Assembly (NCBI RefSeq): GCF_024181225.1
Contig: NZ_CP051198.1
Coordinates: 1,426,001 to 1,490,000 of the forward strand
DNA: 64,000 nt
Direction: 5' to 3'
DNA from: Treponema sp. OMZ 787
Lineage (GTDB): Bacteria > Spirochaetota > Spirochaetia > Treponematales > Treponemataceae
The notes beneath the pieces were generated by a model that was not told where the DNA came from, did not search any database, and was given only the letters and a program-made list of their open reading frames with translations. Positions 35,818 through 44,200 of the stretch are shown here, piece by piece. Position 1 is the stretch's first letter, and each line of letters starts with the position of its first letter. Made by a program: the position numbers and the translations under genes.

Positions 35818-35859
35818 CTGTATGATTATACTATATATAGGGTGTAATCATACAGTCTT
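35818..35859 (+). terminator. Hairpin terminator after the 41-aa peptide gene
   Basis: Arms CTGTATGATTATAC (35818-35831) and GTGTAATCATACAG (35842-35855), then TCTTT, 16 bp after the stop codon. Confidence 0.6.
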
Positions 35860-36512
35860 TGTCGCTTGTTTCTATAGCTGGAGCTATTTTTTGACTGTGT
35901 TTTTGACTTATTATAAAAGCTTAAGCACTTTGCGTAAAGTTATGTTTTATTATAATCGCTACTTGAATAAGGAAAAATAAACTTTTATCTAAGGCTTTGA
36001 AACTTCGTAAGTAAATCAACGAGTTAAAAGTCCTTCGGACGGTTATGATAGTTATCATAATTAATTTGATAATTAAAATAGAAATTTATTTTTAAATTTT
36101 AAAATTATTATGTAATATTACAAATAAATTTTGTTTATAAGATAAAGCGGTTAAGTTATATAAATTTTATTATCATATAGTTAAATTTTGATTTTTTAAA
36201 ATTTAGTTATTAAAAACTGTATAGTAAAAAAATAAAATCTTATTGTTAAGAATAAGTTTGTGATTTTTAGATAAATACTGTTTATAAAAGATTATTTTTG
36301 TAAATAAAATATAATTATAGTTAAATTAATAGTTTTTTATTATGCGAGTTAACTAATAATGAAAGTTTAATGTGCAAAGTATAAAATATTGATGATTAAA
36401 ATATAATATTATGATTAACAATTTTTATATAAAGAATATAAAGATAAATGATAAAAGTGTTATGGTAAAATTTAGTTTTTTTATTTATTAAATATTATAA
36501 TAAAATAAAAAT
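35860..36512 (+). other. Gene-less 3' part of cassette 6
   Basis: About 650 bp with no credible gene. It contains one GTCCTTCGGAC unit (36030-36040) and a diverged version of the AT-rich tail found in cassettes 3-5. Confidence 0.6.
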
Positions 36513-36578
36513 ACCTAACACTCGCTTCAACCTGACATTGCGGAGTAGCCGCAAATGCAGGTTAAGCGAATGTTAGAA
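36513..36578 (+). other. attC site 6
   Basis: 66 bp, boxes ACCTAAC and GTTAGAA (the last base departs from the GTTRRRY consensus). Confidence 0.9.
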
Positions 36579-36847
36579 TGACGCTTCGCGCGGAGCAAAA
36601 AATAATATTACAATCATATGGGTAGGTGAAAATATTTAATTTCTGATAAAATTAGCGGCAAAATGGACAATTTTATAAGAAAATGATTTTTCGTTATATG
36701 ATATGTAAAAGTAGAATGATATTCTATGGACAATTAGATAGTATTTATAATGATTTTATTATTGGTGACTATGTAATTATTTCAGTTGTTATATTATTTG
36801 ATTGTCTTGAAACAAAAAGCGTTATAACATGCGATTAAGATAGTTAA

Positions 36848-37282
36848 ATGGTTACAGTGGATATACTTTATAGGCAACTTGCAATATTTGTTGCCGATAT
36901 GCCTAATCCTTATAATAAATGGTCATCAAAATCCCTTAATCAAGGTTTCGCATACCGGAAAGGATCTGTTTCATTTGATACAATTGAAGACGGTGAGTTT
37001 AAAATATTTATCAATGAAAAAGATAATTTAAAGATTAATGATATAATTCGAAAAATAATTGTTCCGTTAAAAACCAAAAATGGTTTTGAGCTTGGGTCAA
37101 TTATTTCCACGATTAAAATTGATGCAAAACCAGGAGATTATTCAATTGAATATAGTCTTTATAAAAATAAAATAATTCATATCCAAATACGAAAAGAAGT
37201 TATCAGCCCAAAAATACTAATAATGCAAGATAAAGATGATATACAAGATATAGAACTTTTTTTGAATGAAGAAAAAGCTTAA
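36848..37282 (+). CDS. Cassette 7: ComJ-family protein (nuclease inhibitor type)
   Basis: 144 aa. The segments YRQLAIFVADMPNPYNKW and NQGFAYRKGSVSFDTIEDGE match the ComJ family, whose Bacillus subtilis member binds and inhibits the DNA-entry nuclease NucA. The remainder (IVPLKTKNGFELGSI, DAKPGDYSIEYSLY) continues the family pattern. No nuclease gene accompanies it, so it may act as a stand-alone immunity or antinuclease protein. No good ribosome-binding site is evident. The 5' 270 bp of the cassette (36579-36847) show no gene. Confidence 0.75.
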   Translation: MVTVDILYRQLAIFVADMPNPYNKWSSKSLNQGFAYRKGSVSFDTIEDGEFKIFINEKDNLKINDIIRKIIVPLKTKNGFELGSIISTIKIDAKPGDYSIEYSLYKNKIIHIQIRKEVISPKILIMQDKDDIQDIELFLNEEKA

Positions 37283-37288
37283 AAAATA

Positions 37289-37354
37289 TTCTAACACCCG
37301 CTTCAACCTGACATTGCGGACAAGCCGCAAATGCAGGTTAAGCGAATGTTAGAT
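37289..37354 (+). other. attC site 7
   Basis: 66 bp, boxes TTCTAAC and GTTAGAT; starts 7 bp after the ComJ-like stop codon. Confidence 0.92.
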
Positions 37355-37391
37355 TGATTGACGGCAATGCCGTCAACATTGGTGCAGGGAT

Positions 37392-37865
37392 ATGAGAAAA
37401 TCAATATTTGAAACTATAATTCATAGTAACATAAAAAATATTTGGAAAATAATAACCGATAATGAACATTATTCGTGGCGGAGTGATATTTCAGAAATCA
37501 ACACCCCCGACGCAAAGCATCGGGGTATTAAACCCTCCGCACGAATAAAAATTATTGAGCCTTATCATAAATTTATAGAAGTATCAAAAAATGGCACGCA
37601 AATAGTTTTTACAATAACAGCAATAAAACCATATAGTTTGTATGAATTTGATATGGAAAATAAATATTTTAGAGGACATTGGATTGGTCATTTTTATGAA
37701 CTTTCAGAAAAAGAAACAAAAATAGTGTTCACAGAAATCTTGAATATAAAAAATCCTATTATGGAAATACTTTCATATATATGTATGAATTTAAAAAGGA
37801 TGCAAAAAAAATATATTTCGGATTTGATTAAAGAATTGGAAAAACAAAAAGTATCAAGCACTTGA
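37392..37865 (+). CDS. Cassette 8a: SRPBCC-fold protein
   Basis: 157 aa of the START/SRPBCC helix-grip fold, a binding pocket for hydrophobic ligands. The start FETIIHSNIKNIWKIITDNE and YSWRSDISEI, then EFDMENKYFRGHWIGHFYEL and KIVFTEIL, fit the family. Around residues 38-50 a GC-rich palindrome (CCCCGACGCAAAGCATCGGGG) is read in frame as an insertion, which probably distorts the first strand. Cassette 37349-38435 begins with the hairpin TTGACGGC-AAT-GCCGTCAA. Confidence 0.65.
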   Translation: MRKSIFETIIHSNIKNIWKIITDNEHYSWRSDISEINTPDAKHRGIKPSARIKIIEPYHKFIEVSKNGTQIVFTITAIKPYSLYEFDMENKYFRGHWIGHFYELSEKETKIVFTEILNIKNPIMEILSYICMNLKRMQKKYISDLIKELEKQKVSST

Positions 37866-37904
37866 AATTATACACATAATGCGTATAATAAGATTAGATA
37901 TACA

Positions 37905-37946
37905 ATGACAGTAAAAGCAATTCTAAAGCAGGCAGGATTAAAATAA
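37905..37946 (+). pseudogene. Cassette 8b: hicA toxin remnant
   Basis: The frame MTVKAILKQAGLK followed by a stop matches the last dozen residues of HicA toxins (LKSILKQAGLK). The dsRNA-binding-like core with its catalytic His is gone. It sits just upstream of hicB, the normal hicA position. Confidence 0.5.
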
Positions 37947-37966
37947 GGATAATGGAGGAATATAAA

Positions 37967-38371
37967 ATGAAATTAGCATATCCGGCAATAATAACATATT
38001 GTGAAGAAGATAATAGTTATAGCGTAGAATTTCCCGACTTGAAAGGCTGTGTTTCCGGAGGTTTTTCTCTTATAGAAGCGATAGAGATGGGAATAGATGC
38101 AGCATCAGGATGGATATTAACGGAAATCGAGGAGGGAAATGCTGTTCCAAAAGCAAGTGATCCGACAAAAATAAAACTACCTGATAATAAAAGTTTCATA
38201 AATATGCTTATTTTAGATATGGATTCGTATAGTGAAAAATATTCAAGCAAATGTGTAAGAAAGAATATAACACTCCCAAAATGGGTGAATACGCTTGCAG
38301 AAAAAAATAATGTAAATTTTTCACAATTATTACAGAACACGATAGTAGAAAAATATGCAGGTGTTATGTAA
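37967..38371 (+). CDS. hicB: Cassette 8c: HicB-family antitoxin
   Basis: 134 aa. Residues 1-60 form the partial RNase-H-like HicB fold (YPAIITYCEEDNSYSVEFPD, LKGCVSGGFSLIEAIEMG). The C-terminus is a ribbon-helix-helix DNA-binding domain (KNITLPKWVNTLAEKNNVNF). The start at 37967 has GGAGG. The toxin partner is reduced to a 13-codon remnant, so this is an orphan antitoxin that could still act as an anti-toxin or repressor. Confidence 0.85.
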   Translation: MKLAYPAIITYCEEDNSYSVEFPDLKGCVSGGFSLIEAIEMGIDAASGWILTEIEEGNAVPKASDPTKIKLPDNKSFINMLILDMDSYSEKYSSKCVRKNITLPKWVNTLAEKNNVNFSQLLQNTIVEKYAGVM

Positions 38372-38375
38372 AAGC

Positions 38376-38441
38376 ATCTAACCCCCGTTTCAACCTGACA
38401 TTGCGGACGAGCCGCAAATGCAGGTTAAGCGGATGTTAGAC
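38376..38441 (+). other. attC site 8
   Basis: 66 bp, boxes ATCTAAC and GTTAGAC; has CCCCGTTTCAACC and AAGCGGATG, both slightly off the usual arms. Confidence 0.9.
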
Positions 38442-38531
38442 TTACTAATACACAGAAGTAAAAATAATAATATTATCGCTATGGTATCGGATTTATAGAT
38501 TTTATGATATAATATCAGATAGGGAGAATAA

Positions 38532-38864
38532 ATGTATACAATTATAGCTTTTTGTTTAAGCCGTATTGTGATGATTATATTTGGGATTTTAATCAGAGAA
38601 TGTAAATGCTACAACTTGATAGCCGGATATAATACAATGCCTGCCGAAAAGAAAAAATCCTATAATCCAGCACCTCTTGCTGATAAAGTAGGTATATTTC
38701 TCTATTGGGTAGGCACTTTTACCATTGTATTTGGAATCATCTTATATTTTGTAGAATATTCAAAATTATTGACTGCGGTTATCACTTTTGGTTATTCTGT
38801 TATTCTTCTTGTTGCGGCTATTATTTTTATTGCAAAAGAAGCAAAGAACTTAAATGATATATAA
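38532..38864 (+). CDS. Cassette 9a: DUF3784-type membrane protein
   Basis: 110 aa. Helix 1 (about 2-20), then LIRECKCYNLIAGYNTMPAEKK, the DUF3784 hallmark, then two further helices (about 57-75 and 80-102). GGGAG precedes the start. It shares cassette 38436-39592 with a toxin-antitoxin pair but is 13 bp apart from it and probably unrelated. Confidence 0.7.
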   Translation: MYTIIAFCLSRIVMIIFGILIRECKCYNLIAGYNTMPAEKKKSYNPAPLADKVGIFLYWVGTFTIVFGIILYFVEYSKLLTAVITFGYSVILLVAAIIFIAKEAKNLNDI

Positions 38865-38877
38865 GGGAGGAATCTAA

Positions 38878-39117
38878 ATGAAAACTGAATTAATTCTAAA
38901 AATAGACAAAAATATTGCTGAATCTATGATGCAATGTGCTGTCAAACATAAAAAAAGTATGTCAAAATTTATTGAAGATCTTTTTAGTAATTCAATAAAT
39001 ATAAATCAAAAAACAGAAGAAATATCTCCGATTGTCAAAGAATTGAGCGGCATTATAAGAGAACAGGATTTAGAAAATATAAGTTATATGAGTTATTTAG
39101 AAAAAAAATATGAGTAA
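38878..39117 (+). CDS. Cassette 9b: DUF6364-type antitoxin
   Basis: 79 aa. The ribbon-helix-helix start KTELILKIDKNIAESMMQCAVKHKKSMSKFIEDLF (read in parts) is the DUF6364 pattern usually paired with a PIN toxin. The C-terminal tail YMSYLEKKYE would block the toxin. GGGAGG precedes the start. The stop overlaps the toxin gene by 8 bp. Confidence 0.78.
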   Translation: MKTELILKIDKNIAESMMQCAVKHKKSMSKFIEDLFSNSININQKTEEISPIVKELSGIIREQDLENISYMSYLEKKYE

Positions 39118-39538
39118 AAGGATATTTGTTGATTCGGATATAATTTTAGATATTTTATGCCAACGTGAACCATATTATGAATATGCTGCTTACGTGTTTT
39201 CATTAAGTGATACAAAAAGAATTGTTTTATACACAACATCGCTGGTATTTTCAAATGTATATTATATACTCAGAAAGTTATTGGGCATACAAAAAGCAAA
39301 AGAAGCATTGCGGAAATTGAGGTTGCTTGTTAAAGTAATACCTGTAGAAGAAAAAGAAGTAGATTTAGCTTTAAATTCAAAGTTTTCAGATTTTGAAGAT
39401 GCTTTACAATATTATACGGCAATGCGACATAAGATAGAAATATTATTAACACGAAATATAAAAGATTATAAAGAAAGAGAAATAATAGTACAAACACCTG
39501 AAGAATTCATAAGAGATAATAAGAAATTCGAAGTCTAA
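39110..39538 (+). CDS. Cassette 9c: PIN-domain toxin (VapC-like)
   Basis: 142-aa PIN-fold ribonuclease. Acidic motifs are seen in IFVDSDIILDIL, the Glu-Asp pair in SDFEDALQYYTA and LLTRNIKDYKER. All core residues look present, so this is the only toxin of the array that appears intact. Translationally coupled to the antitoxin. Confidence 0.8.
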   Translation: MSKRIFVDSDIILDILCQREPYYEYAAYVFSLSDTKRIVLYTTSLVFSNVYYILRKLLGIQKAKEALRKLRLLVKVIPVEEKEVDLALNSKFSDFEDALQYYTAMRHKIEILLTRNIKDYKEREIIVQTPEEFIRDNKKFEV

Positions 39539-39598
39539 CACCCGCTTCAACCTGACATTGCGGAGTAGCCGCAAATGCAGGTTAAGCGAATGTTAGAT
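39533..39598 (+). other. attC site 9
   Basis: 66 bp, boxes GTCTAAC and GTTAGAT; its first box overlaps the stop region of the PIN gene. Confidence 0.92.
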
Positions 39599-39707
39599 TG
39601 ACCTGCCTAAAGGCAGGCGGGTAACGGAACCAATCAAAATATTCTTTCGACTGAGAAATAAAAATAATTGCAATGAAAAAAAAACATTGCGAAAGGATGG
39701 TTGAAAG

Positions 39708-40307
39708 ATGAAACAAAAGAGGTTAGTTTCAATGTTATTAGTTGCAGCATTATGTACTACATCATTGTTTGCAATTGATCTGAGTGTTGGTGGTGGTATT
39801 GATTTTACACATGCCACAAAAAAAGCAGAGATTGATACAGGGTGGTTTAAGGTTAGCCCTAAAGCAACTGGTAATTTTTTTGGTGTAAAATGTTTTTTTG
39901 ATGCACAATATGTTTTGGGTACTCTCGGTTTTAGCTTTGGTAGTAGTGAAGTTACTCCTTTGGTATCTGGAATTAATATGAGTTACTTTAATATGGCTTT
40001 TTTTGGAAAATATTCATTTACAGTTGGTATTGCAAAGATTTATCCCCTGTTTGGATTTGATTTAAATTTTAATATTTCTTGTAAAAAAGATGGAGAAAAT
40101 TATAAAGAGAATCTTGATTCAAGTTATAATTTTCATCGACATTATGTTGCATTTGGTGTTGGATCAGATGTTTATGTAAAAGAAAGATTATTTTTAAAGC
40201 CTAGTTTATTACTTGGATTTCAGATGAATAAAAATATGGGTTCAGCAGCAACGAAAGAGAGCGGTTTTATGTTTAACCTTGGTTTTAGTGTTGGATATAA
40301 GTTATAG
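39708..40307 (+). CDS. Cassette 10: small outer-membrane beta-barrel protein
   Basis: 199 aa. Signal peptide MKQKRLVSMLLVAALCTTS ending LFA. The mature part is a run of amphipathic strands (FGVKCFFDAQYVLGTLGFSF, FNMAFFGKYSFTVGIAKIYP) and ends LGFSVGYKL, consistent with an 8-stranded barrel. A hairpin GCAATG...CATTGC precedes the ribosome-binding site AAAGGA. The signal-peptide DNA resembles that of cassettes 1 and 13. An identical copy is cassette 15. Confidence 0.72.
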   Translation: MKQKRLVSMLLVAALCTTSLFAIDLSVGGGIDFTHATKKAEIDTGWFKVSPKATGNFFGVKCFFDAQYVLGTLGFSFGSSEVTPLVSGINMSYFNMAFFGKYSFTVGIAKIYPLFGFDLNFNISCKKDGENYKENLDSSYNFHRHYVAFGVGSDVYVKERLFLKPSLLLGFQMNKNMGSAATKESGFMFNLGFSVGYKL

Positions 40308-40317
40308 TTATAACTTT

Positions 40318-40364
40318 ACAGTTTTGCATATAAAAAGTTCCGTAAAATATGCAAAACTGTTTTT
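40318..40364 (+). terminator. Rho-independent terminator of cassette 10
   Basis: Perfect 14-bp arms ACAGTTTTGCATAT (40318-40331) and ATATGCAAAACTGT (40347-40360), then a run of T. Confidence 0.85.
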
Positions 40365-40436
40365 AATGGAAGTTTAATATAGTCAAAGTATATAAAGGAA
40401 ATCGAAAAAATGTGTTAGTTTTTGTTGGAAAAATTA

Positions 40437-40501
40437 ATCTAACACCCGCTTCAACCTGACATTGCGGACGAGCCGCAAAGCAGGTTAAGCGAATGTTAGG
40501 A
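40437..40501 (+). other. attC site 10
   Basis: 65 bp, boxes ATCTAAC and GTTAGGA. Confidence 0.92.
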
Positions 40502-40539
40502 CGACACGCCGCTGGTGTGCGATGTTTTGGAGGAAATCT

Positions 40540-40932
40540 ATGAAATTAGATGGATTTGGTGTTTTTGTAAAAGATATGCCGACAATGGTGCGTTTTTACA
40601 GGGATATATTGGGATTTGAAATCAAAGAGGCAGAAGATGCATCGAATGTATTTCTTGAAAAGGACGGCACTCTGTTTTTATTTTACAGACGCTCAGATTT
40701 TGAAAAGATGACTTCTACAAAATTCAATTATGCAGAAAAGATAAATGGGCATTTTGAAATTGCCTTAGGTGTAGAAAATTTTGCGGCAGTGGATAAAGCA
40801 TATAATGAAATAGTCGCAAAGGGTGGAGAATCTGTAATGCCGCCTACAACAGAGCCTTGGGGACAGCGAACTTGCTACATTGCCGACCCCGAAGGAAATC
40901 TTGTAGAAATCGGTTCTTTCGTGAAAGAATAA
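40540..40932 (+). CDS. Cassette 11a: VOC / glyoxalase-fold protein
   Basis: 130 aa with the vicinal-oxygen-chelate pattern: KLDGFGVFVKDMPTMVRFYR, ILGFEIKEAED, HFEIALGVENF, and the C-terminal TCYIADPEGNLVEIGSF with the metal-type Glu. GGAGG lies 7 bp upstream of the ATG at 40540. Relatives include fosfomycin/bleomycin resistance proteins and glyoxalases; substrate not deducible. The cassette starts with a CACGCC...GGTGTG hairpin. Confidence 0.85.
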   Translation: MKLDGFGVFVKDMPTMVRFYRDILGFEIKEAEDASNVFLEKDGTLFLFYRRSDFEKMTSTKFNYAEKINGHFEIALGVENFAAVDKAYNEIVAKGGESVMPPTTEPWGQRTCYIADPEGNLVEIGSFVKE

Positions 40933-41101
40933 AGTATATTTTTATCAAGATCATATTACTAAAAAAGTAAATTGAACTTTTAGGCGAAGTTAAGGCTGCT
41001 GTATTTTAACTTTTTAGGAAATTAAAAAGTATTTTCTTACAGAAATGAAAAATATATAAATAGCAAGTTGCTTTATACCTCAAAAAGGAGAATAATAAGT
41101 A

Positions 41102-41419
41102 ATGGCGTCTACTAAAGATTACTTAGATTTTGTACTTGACCAGCTTTCTGATTTAGAAGATATAAGGTTTCGACAGATGATGGGAGAGTATATAATTTAT
41201 TATAAAGATAAAATCATCGGCGGGATATATGATGATCGTTTTCTCGTAAAGCCTACAAAATCAGTAATGGAAAAAATACTTGATGCATCATATGAAGTGC
41301 CGTATGATGGTGCAAAAGAAATGATTTTAGTTGATGCGATAGATAACCGTGAATTTCTTCGGGATTTGATTTTGGGTATGTATGAGGAACTGCCGGAACA
41401 AAAGAGAAAAAAGTCCTAA
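41102..41419 (+). CDS. Cassette 11b: TfoX N-terminal domain protein
   Basis: 105 aa. TKDYLDFVLDQLSDLEDIRF, RQMMGEYIIYYKDKIIGGIYDDRFLVK (read in parts) match the TfoX/Sxy N-terminal domain, which in gammaproteobacteria is the part of the competence regulator Sxy; stand-alone versions are widespread and uncharacterised. AAAGGAG precedes the start. It lies 169 bp after the VOC gene in the same cassette, with no attC between. Confidence 0.82.
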   Translation: MASTKDYLDFVLDQLSDLEDIRFRQMMGEYIIYYKDKIIGGIYDDRFLVKPTKSVMEKILDASYEVPYDGAKEMILVDAIDNREFLRDLILGMYEELPEQKRKKS

Positions 41420-41479
41420 CACCCGCTTCAACCTGACATTGCGGGCAAGCCGCAAACGCAGGTTAAGCGAATGTTAGGT
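41414..41479 (+). other. attC site 11
   Basis: 66 bp, boxes TCCTAAC and GTTAGGT; overlaps the end of the TfoX-N gene. Confidence 0.92.
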
Positions 41480-41583
41480 TGACGCTTCGCGCAAAAAAAA
41501 GTGCGAAACCAATCAAAACATATTTCGACTCCAAAAATATTAAGATTCTTGCAAAAAAGAATTGCAAGAAAAAGGAGTTAAGA

Positions 41584-42474
41584 ATGATGAAACAAAAAAG
41601 ACTGGTTTCAATGATTGGAGCATTAGTTTTAATAATTGGTGCAATAGTGTTAATTACCGGATGTCCGCAACCGAATAATAGCGGTGATGGAAATCCACCG
41701 ATGGTGGAAAATATCGTAATAAAATTTGATAATACAAAGATAAAGTGTTCTGATATGCAAAACAAAGATGTACCAAATGGTACAACCTTAGCAGCAGGCA
41801 CTGAGGTGTGGTTTAAGGCGATAAATATTCCTACCGGACAGATTGTTAATAAGTGGACTATTGGTAAGAAAATAAGAAATGCTACATCATCTACTACATG
41901 GTATAAAATTTCAAAAAATGATGCAGATGGAAATAATATCAAGGTAAGTTATACCTTAAGGTCGCCTGCAAAGTTAAAGATAGTTTTTGATGCTACTAAG
42001 GTTAGATGTGAAAAACAAGGTGTGGAAATTGGAAATAATTCTGAAGTTCTTGAACAAGATAGGTTATATTTTACCCCTAAAAATATAGCACCGGATAAAG
42101 TCGCTGTATGGGAAATAAAAGATAAGGGAGAAGCATATTTCAGCAACTTTAATTCGTTAAGCTATCGTGTTAAGATGAGAGATGCAAATAGTTCTAATGA
42201 GATTGAATTAGTTTATAGTGAAAGAAATAAAGAAAAAATAACGGTTCAATTTGATGCAAGCAAAATAAAATGTACTAATCAAGAGACAACTGTAAATGTA
42301 ACAAGTAACAGCAAAATTTTAGAAGGCACAGTGTTAAAAGTTGAAACAATTGATGGTAGTGAGGTTGAGTGGGAAATTGGCGGAACTACCTATATTGGTT
42401 CAGAAAAAGAGATTGATTTTACTGTATATAAAGGAGATACGGAAAACGGTATTATACTAGTTAGTTTTAAGTAA
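41584..42474 (+). CDS. Cassette 12: lipoprotein, duplicate of cassette 1
   Basis: Same 296-aa lipoprotein as at 31602, with lipobox LITGC and three FD.(T/S)K(I/V)(K/R)C repeats. The DNA is identical by eye over the whole cassette (41474-42545), from the core GTTA on the left to the core GTTA on the right. This marks a recent integrase-mediated copy rather than general duplication. Confidence 0.78.
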   Translation: MMKQKRLVSMIGALVLIIGAIVLITGCPQPNNSGDGNPPMVENIVIKFDNTKIKCSDMQNKDVPNGTTLAAGTEVWFKAINIPTGQIVNKWTIGKKIRNATSSTTWYKISKNDADGNNIKVSYTLRSPAKLKIVFDATKVRCEKQGVEIGNNSEVLEQDRLYFTPKNIAPDKVAVWEIKDKGEAYFSNFNSLSYRVKMRDANSSNEIELVYSERNKEKITVQFDASKIKCTNQETTVNVTSNSKILEGTVLKVETIDGSEVEWEIGGTTYIGSEKEIDFTVYKGDTENGIILVSFK

Positions 42475-42486
42475 TTTCAAATTAAA

Positions 42487-42551
42487 ACCTAACATCCGCT
42501 TCAACCTGACATTGCGGACGAGCCGCAAAGCAGGTTAAGCGAATGTTAGAT
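42487..42551 (+). other. attC site 12
   Basis: 65 bp, boxes ACCTAAC and GTTAGAT; same as site 1 except after GTTA. Confidence 0.92.
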
Positions 42552-42657
42552 TGACCTGCCTTAAGGCAGGCAGGTACGGAACCAATCGAAACAGACTTTC
42601 GACCAAAAGTAAAATAATCGCAGTGAAAAAGGACATTGCAAGAAGGAAGGTTGAAAG

Positions 42658-43071
42658 ATGAAACAGAAAATAAGAGTTTCAATGATTGGCGCATTAGTTG
42701 TAATAATTAGTGCAGTGGTTTTAATTACTGGTTGTCCACAACCAAATAGTAACAAGGGAAATAATAGCGGGAACACTGGTGGAAGTAGTATAAACTTTGC
42801 AGGTACAGTCTGGTATAGCGGAGGTTATGGATATCTTTATTTTTCTAGTAATAAAGCATACATGTGTTATCACAACAATGGTACGGTTACGATAAATTCA
42901 AGCGGAACATATTCAAAGGATAAGATGATAATGAATGGTGAGAGTATTTCAATATTATCTATCACAGAAAGTGTTTTAAAGATACCTGCCCCAAATGAAA
43001 TAGATACAATTACATATACGCGTGAAACCGATATAAGTCTGATAAATAAGATAAAAAGTGCTTGTCACTAG
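42658..43071 (+). CDS. Cassette 13a: small lipoprotein
   Basis: 137 aa. Signal MKQKIRVSMIGALVVIISA with lipobox LITGC, then PQPN and a Ser/Asn/Gly linker, as in cassette 1. The mature domain (INFAGTVWYSGGYGYLYFSS, GTVTINSSGTYSKDKMIM) is a small beta fold, unlike that of cassette 1. Signal, linker and 5' leader are thus shared while the mature protein differs. GGAAGG precedes the start. Confidence 0.72.
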   Translation: MKQKIRVSMIGALVVIISAVVLITGCPQPNSNKGNNSGNTGGSSINFAGTVWYSGGYGYLYFSSNKAYMCYHNNGTVTINSSGTYSKDKMIMNGESISILSITESVLKIPAPNEIDTITYTRETDISLINKIKSACH

Positions 43072-43107
43072 AGACTTTTCAATATTGGTAGTAGAGTAGT
43101 TGTTCAA

Positions 43108-43164
43108 GCCTTCGCCTAAAACCTGAAAAGTTCCGTGTTCGGTTTTAAGGCGGAGGCGTTTTAT
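43108..43164 (+). terminator. Hairpin terminator after the cassette 13 lipoprotein
   Basis: Long imperfect stem, GCCTTCGCCTAAAACC against GGTTTTAAGGCGGAGGC, followed by GTTTTATT. The rest of 43165-43415 shows no gene. Confidence 0.7.
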
Positions 43165-43415
43165 TGGTAAAGCCGATAACATTGTAAATTATATATAAAT
43201 AATTTTTTGATGGATAAAATAACTGTAAATAGCTAAATCTATTTTTTGCAGCAACATAGAAACATATCCAAATGAACCCTTTATCTGATGTTTTGTTACG
43301 GCATTAATATAATTTATACATTTGCATTTCGAGAACTGTTATTTAATTCTAAAAATAGTAAAATATTTAAGTAGTTATACTTGATAAAAGTAAGCATAAG
43401 TGCTAACATTTATAT

Positions 43416-43763
43416 GTGACCCGAGAAATAAAATTTTATAAAACAAAAGATGGAAAATGTCCTGTAAAAGAATTTATAGATACTCTGCCCGGAAAAGTTG
43501 CTCAAAAGGTAGCATGGGTGTTAAGATTAATTGAAACACAGGAGAAGGTACCTAAAACTTACTTTAAAAATGTGACAGGCACAAAAATATATGACTGCAG
43601 AATAGAATTTAGCGGAAATATATATAGAATTTTAGGTTAGTTTTATCAAAACCATTTTATTTTATTGACAAACGGATTTCAAAAAAAGACACCTAAGGAT
43701 GAAATAGAATTGTGTAATAGAAGAATGGCGGATCAGATTGAAAGAGGAGTAATATATGAGTGA
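43416..43763 (+). pseudogene. Cassette 13b: HigB/RelE-type toxin with in-frame stop
   Basis: Phage-Gp49/HigB-like toxin. From GTG 43416 the frame reads TREIKFYKTKDGKCPVKEFI to CRIEFSGNIYRILG, then meets TAG (43638-43640) where relatives have an aromatic residue. The same frame then continues with FYQNHFILLTNGFQKKTPKD and EIEL to 43763, the normal C-terminus (115 codons in total). The toxin is therefore cut by one nonsense change that removes the catalytic C-terminal strand. It overlaps the antitoxin start by 8 bp. Confidence 0.75.
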
Positions 43764-44031
43764 GTTAGAAGAATATATTGCAGCTAGGAAAAAAAGAGAT
43801 ATTGAATTTGCTGAAGACTTTGAAATAGGATATGAACGATTTAAAATAGGAGCTCTTATTAAAGAGATGCGGCTTGAACAGGGAATGACACAGGAGCAGT
43901 TGGCAGAAAAATTGTCAACTAAAAAAAGTGTTATTTCGAGAATGGAGAATCATTCTGAAGATGTTCGACTTTCTACATTAGAGAAAATAGCAAATGTTTT
44001 TGGAAGACAGGTGAAAATTTCAATATTGTAG
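43756..44031 (+). CDS. Cassette 13c: HigA-type XRE antitoxin
   Basis: 91 aa with a helix-turn-helix (IKEMRLEQGMTQEQLAEKLS and TKKSVISRMENH) and the usual C-terminal LEKIANVFGRQVKISIL. GAGGAG precedes the ATG. It follows a disrupted toxin gene and may remain only as a repressor or protective antitoxin. Confidence 0.85.
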   Translation: MSELEEYIAARKKRDIEFAEDFEIGYERFKIGALIKEMRLEQGMTQEQLAEKLSTKKSVISRMENHSEDVRLSTLEKIANVFGRQVKISIL

Positions 44032-44038
44032 ATTAAGA

Positions 44039-44200
44039 ATCTAACACCCGCTTCAACCTGACAATTGTTTTGTCACGAAAGTTGCTTAAGGCGGTCATTG
44101 CTCACGCAATTACCTCATTTATGCAACTTTCGCGCCAACTTTGCCTTACGCTATACGCTTCAGGCAAAGACACAAATGCAGGTTAAGCGAGAAGTTAGAC
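44039..44200 (+). other. attC site 13 (long, 162 bp)
   Basis: Boxes ATCTAAC and GTTAGAC with the usual arms CGCTTCAACCTG and GCAGGTTAAGCG, but the terminal part is about 100 bp longer. It contains a stem GAAAGTTGC (44077-44085) with GCAACTTTC (44123-44131). The same architecture recurs in attC 18. Confidence 0.88.
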
